NCBI GenBank assembly: GCA_020002265.1
Contig: CP048228.1
Span: 496,001 to 560,000, forward strand
Direction of reading: 5' to 3'
DNA: 64,000 bases
DNA from: Anaplasmataceae bacterium AB001_6
GTDB taxonomy: Bacteria; Pseudomonadota; Alphaproteobacteria; Rickettsiales; Anaplasmataceae
Positions 63,074-64,000 of the stretch are shown here, piece by piece. Within the stretch, counting starts at the first letter, position 1, and each line of letters starts with the position of its first letter. A program made the translations under genes and the position numbers. The notes beneath the pieces are model-generated. The model ran no database searches and was not told the origin of the DNA. It worked only from the letters and a program-made list of their open reading frames with translations.

Positions 63074-64000
63074 TTACTTTAAAAAAGTCCTTAATTTACT
63101 AGATCTAGTAGGGTTGCGTAATTTTCTCAAAGCTTTTGCTTCTATTTGCCTGATTCTTTCTCTTGTAACATTATATTTATTTCCAACTTGTTCTAACGTT
63201 AGACTATTATTTTTGGTACTCATGGTTCCAGTACCACTATTTACATTGTTAGATAGACCAAATCTAAATCTTATAATTTTTTCTTCTCTGGGTGATAAAC
63301 CAGATAATGCTTCATCAATAACCCACTTTAAATTTTTTGACAAAAGTATATCTATTTGGCTTTTAATATTCTTATCTTCAATAAAATCACCAAAATATCC
63401 CCCACTATTATCATCATTGCCGATAGGTGTTTGTAAACTTATAGGATCTTGATTGACTTTCATTGCTTTACGAACCTTATCTACTGACATCTCACATTTT
63501 GATGCCAATTCTTCAATCGTAGGATCATCGCCTGTAACGTGTAACATGCGTCTTTTAGCCTTCATAACCTTGTTAGAAGTTTCATGTATATGTACAGGTT
63601 TTCTTACTATGCTACCAAAATCAGCAATAGCTCTTGTTATAGCTTGTCTTACCCACCATGTTGCATAGGTAGAAAACTTATGACCTCTAGTATGATCAAA
63701 TTTATCTACGGCTCTCATAAGACCTATATTACCTTCTTGTATTAAATCTGGAAAAGGCATTCCACGATTTGCATATTTTTTTGCTATTGATATTACAAGT
63801 CTTAAATTAGCTTGTACCATTTTATGCTTTGCTAAATCAGAGTTATTGACGTGAAGCATGATTTTATTAGTAAAAATATACTTAAATAAATTCAAATCAA
63901 TTTTCACTGATTGCTCTATTGCATCAAGTTGTGTGTATATATCTTCAATTTCTGGATAAGAGCTAATAGAAACATTTTTTTGTAATAAAGAATTAAAAAA
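63074..64000 (-). CDS. rpoD: RpoD-like primary sigma factor, 5' end outside the window
   Basis: The frame is open from 63907 to the right edge with no stop (31 further codons), so the N-terminus lies beyond the window and the GTG at 63907 is not the start. Region 2 is clear: MVQANLRLVISIAKKYANRG, LIQEGNIGLMRAVDKF, HKFSTYATWWVRQAITRAIA. Region 3 has DDPTIEELASKCEMS and DPISLQTPIG; region 4 has LSPREEKIIRFRFGL and VTRERIRQIEAKALRKLRNP. Two oddities: region 2.4, normally QARTIRIPVHMIETINKL, reads FGSIVRKPVHIHETSNKV, and about 16 extra residues (NNVNSGTGTMSTKNNS) interrupt region 4. It ends SSKLRTFLK. Confidence 0.9.
   Translation of the reverse strand, partial: FFNSLLQKNVSISSYPEIEDIYTQLDAIEQSVKIDLNLFKYIFTNKIMLHVNNSDLAKHKMVQANLRLVISIAKKYANRGMPFPDLIQEGNIGLMRAVDKFDHTRGHKFSTYATWWVRQAITRAIADFGSIVRKPVHIHETSNKVMKAKRRMLHVTGDDPTIEELASKCEMSVDKVRKAMKVNQDPISLQTPIGNDDNSGGYFGDFIEDKNIKSQIDILLSKNLKWVIDEALSGLSPREEKIIRFRFGLSNNVNSGTGTMSTKNNSLTLEQVGNKYNVTRERIRQIEAKALRKLRNPTRSSKLRTFLK

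Overview
The window is AT-rich (my rough estimate is below 30% GC) and reads as the chromosome of an obligately intracellular alphaproteobacterium of the order Rickettsiales, near or within the Anaplasmataceae. The strongest pointer is a tandem array of Msp2/P44-type surface antigens (pfam Surface_Ag_2 style) at 13.8-25.6 kb. Supporting features are alphaproteobacterial gene neighbourhoods (secG-pyrG, skp-fabZ, rsmH-ftsL, ddl-ftsQ, a Mic60-like/HemY-like pair) and very AT-rich genes. Unlike textbook Anaplasmataceae, the genome keeps flagellar genes (a giant flagellin and an orphan flhB) and a good deal of peptidoglycan metabolism (asd, dapD, ddl, ftsQ, ftsL, rsmH, two AmpG-like permeases). No species name is proven by the sequence.

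Layout. 0-5.9 kb: a partial CxxC protein, a giant flagellin of about 1307 residues with a very strong terminator, then ftsL and rsmH. 5.9-13.4 kb: a PleC-like histidine kinase overlapping a degenerate methyltransferase-like gene, fabZ, skp, dnaA, a rhodanese, ftsY and a MidA-type methyltransferase. 13.8-26.1 kb: nine outer-membrane-protein genes in tandem, all on the + strand: three divergent members, four close paralogues (267-343 aa) and two large members (611 and 636 aa), followed by the wreck of a third large copy. Three of the four close paralogues share a promoter with an 18-bp spacer and a 5' UTR inverted repeat whose arms co-vary; three have near-identical 3' terminator cassettes. 26.2-34.3 kb: secG-pyrG, cytochrome oxidase subunit III, a PgpA-like membrane protein, asd, two tandem AmpG-like transporters and an SH3b protein. 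34.3-41.1 kb: mfd, rmuC, ddl, ftsQ. 41.1-48.2 kb: a glutamine synthetase homologue that has lost its catalytic residues, a HIT-Mic60-like-HemY-like operon, smpB, cysS, a small unknown and a 7Fe ferredoxin. 48.3-58.0 kb: thioredoxin, tatD, dapD, flhB, a SCO protein, an Mrp-type ATPase, secD, transketolase and an MrpD-like antiporter subunit. 58.0-62.8 kb: a type ISP restriction-modification enzyme split into two ORFs. 63.1 kb to the right edge: the C-terminal part of a divergent RpoD sigma factor, running off the window.

How it fits together. The core genes support envelope growth (FtsQ/L, RsmH, Ddl, DapD, Asd, AmpG), protein export to and through the envelope (SecG, SecD, FtsY, Skp) and aerobic respiration (CtaE, SCO, MrpD). 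The surface-antigen array looks like an expression and recombination locus: conserved barrel-strand blocks alternate with variable loops, intergenic cassettes are duplicated, and dead copies remain. No CRISPR array, rRNA, tRNA or transposase gene was recognised.
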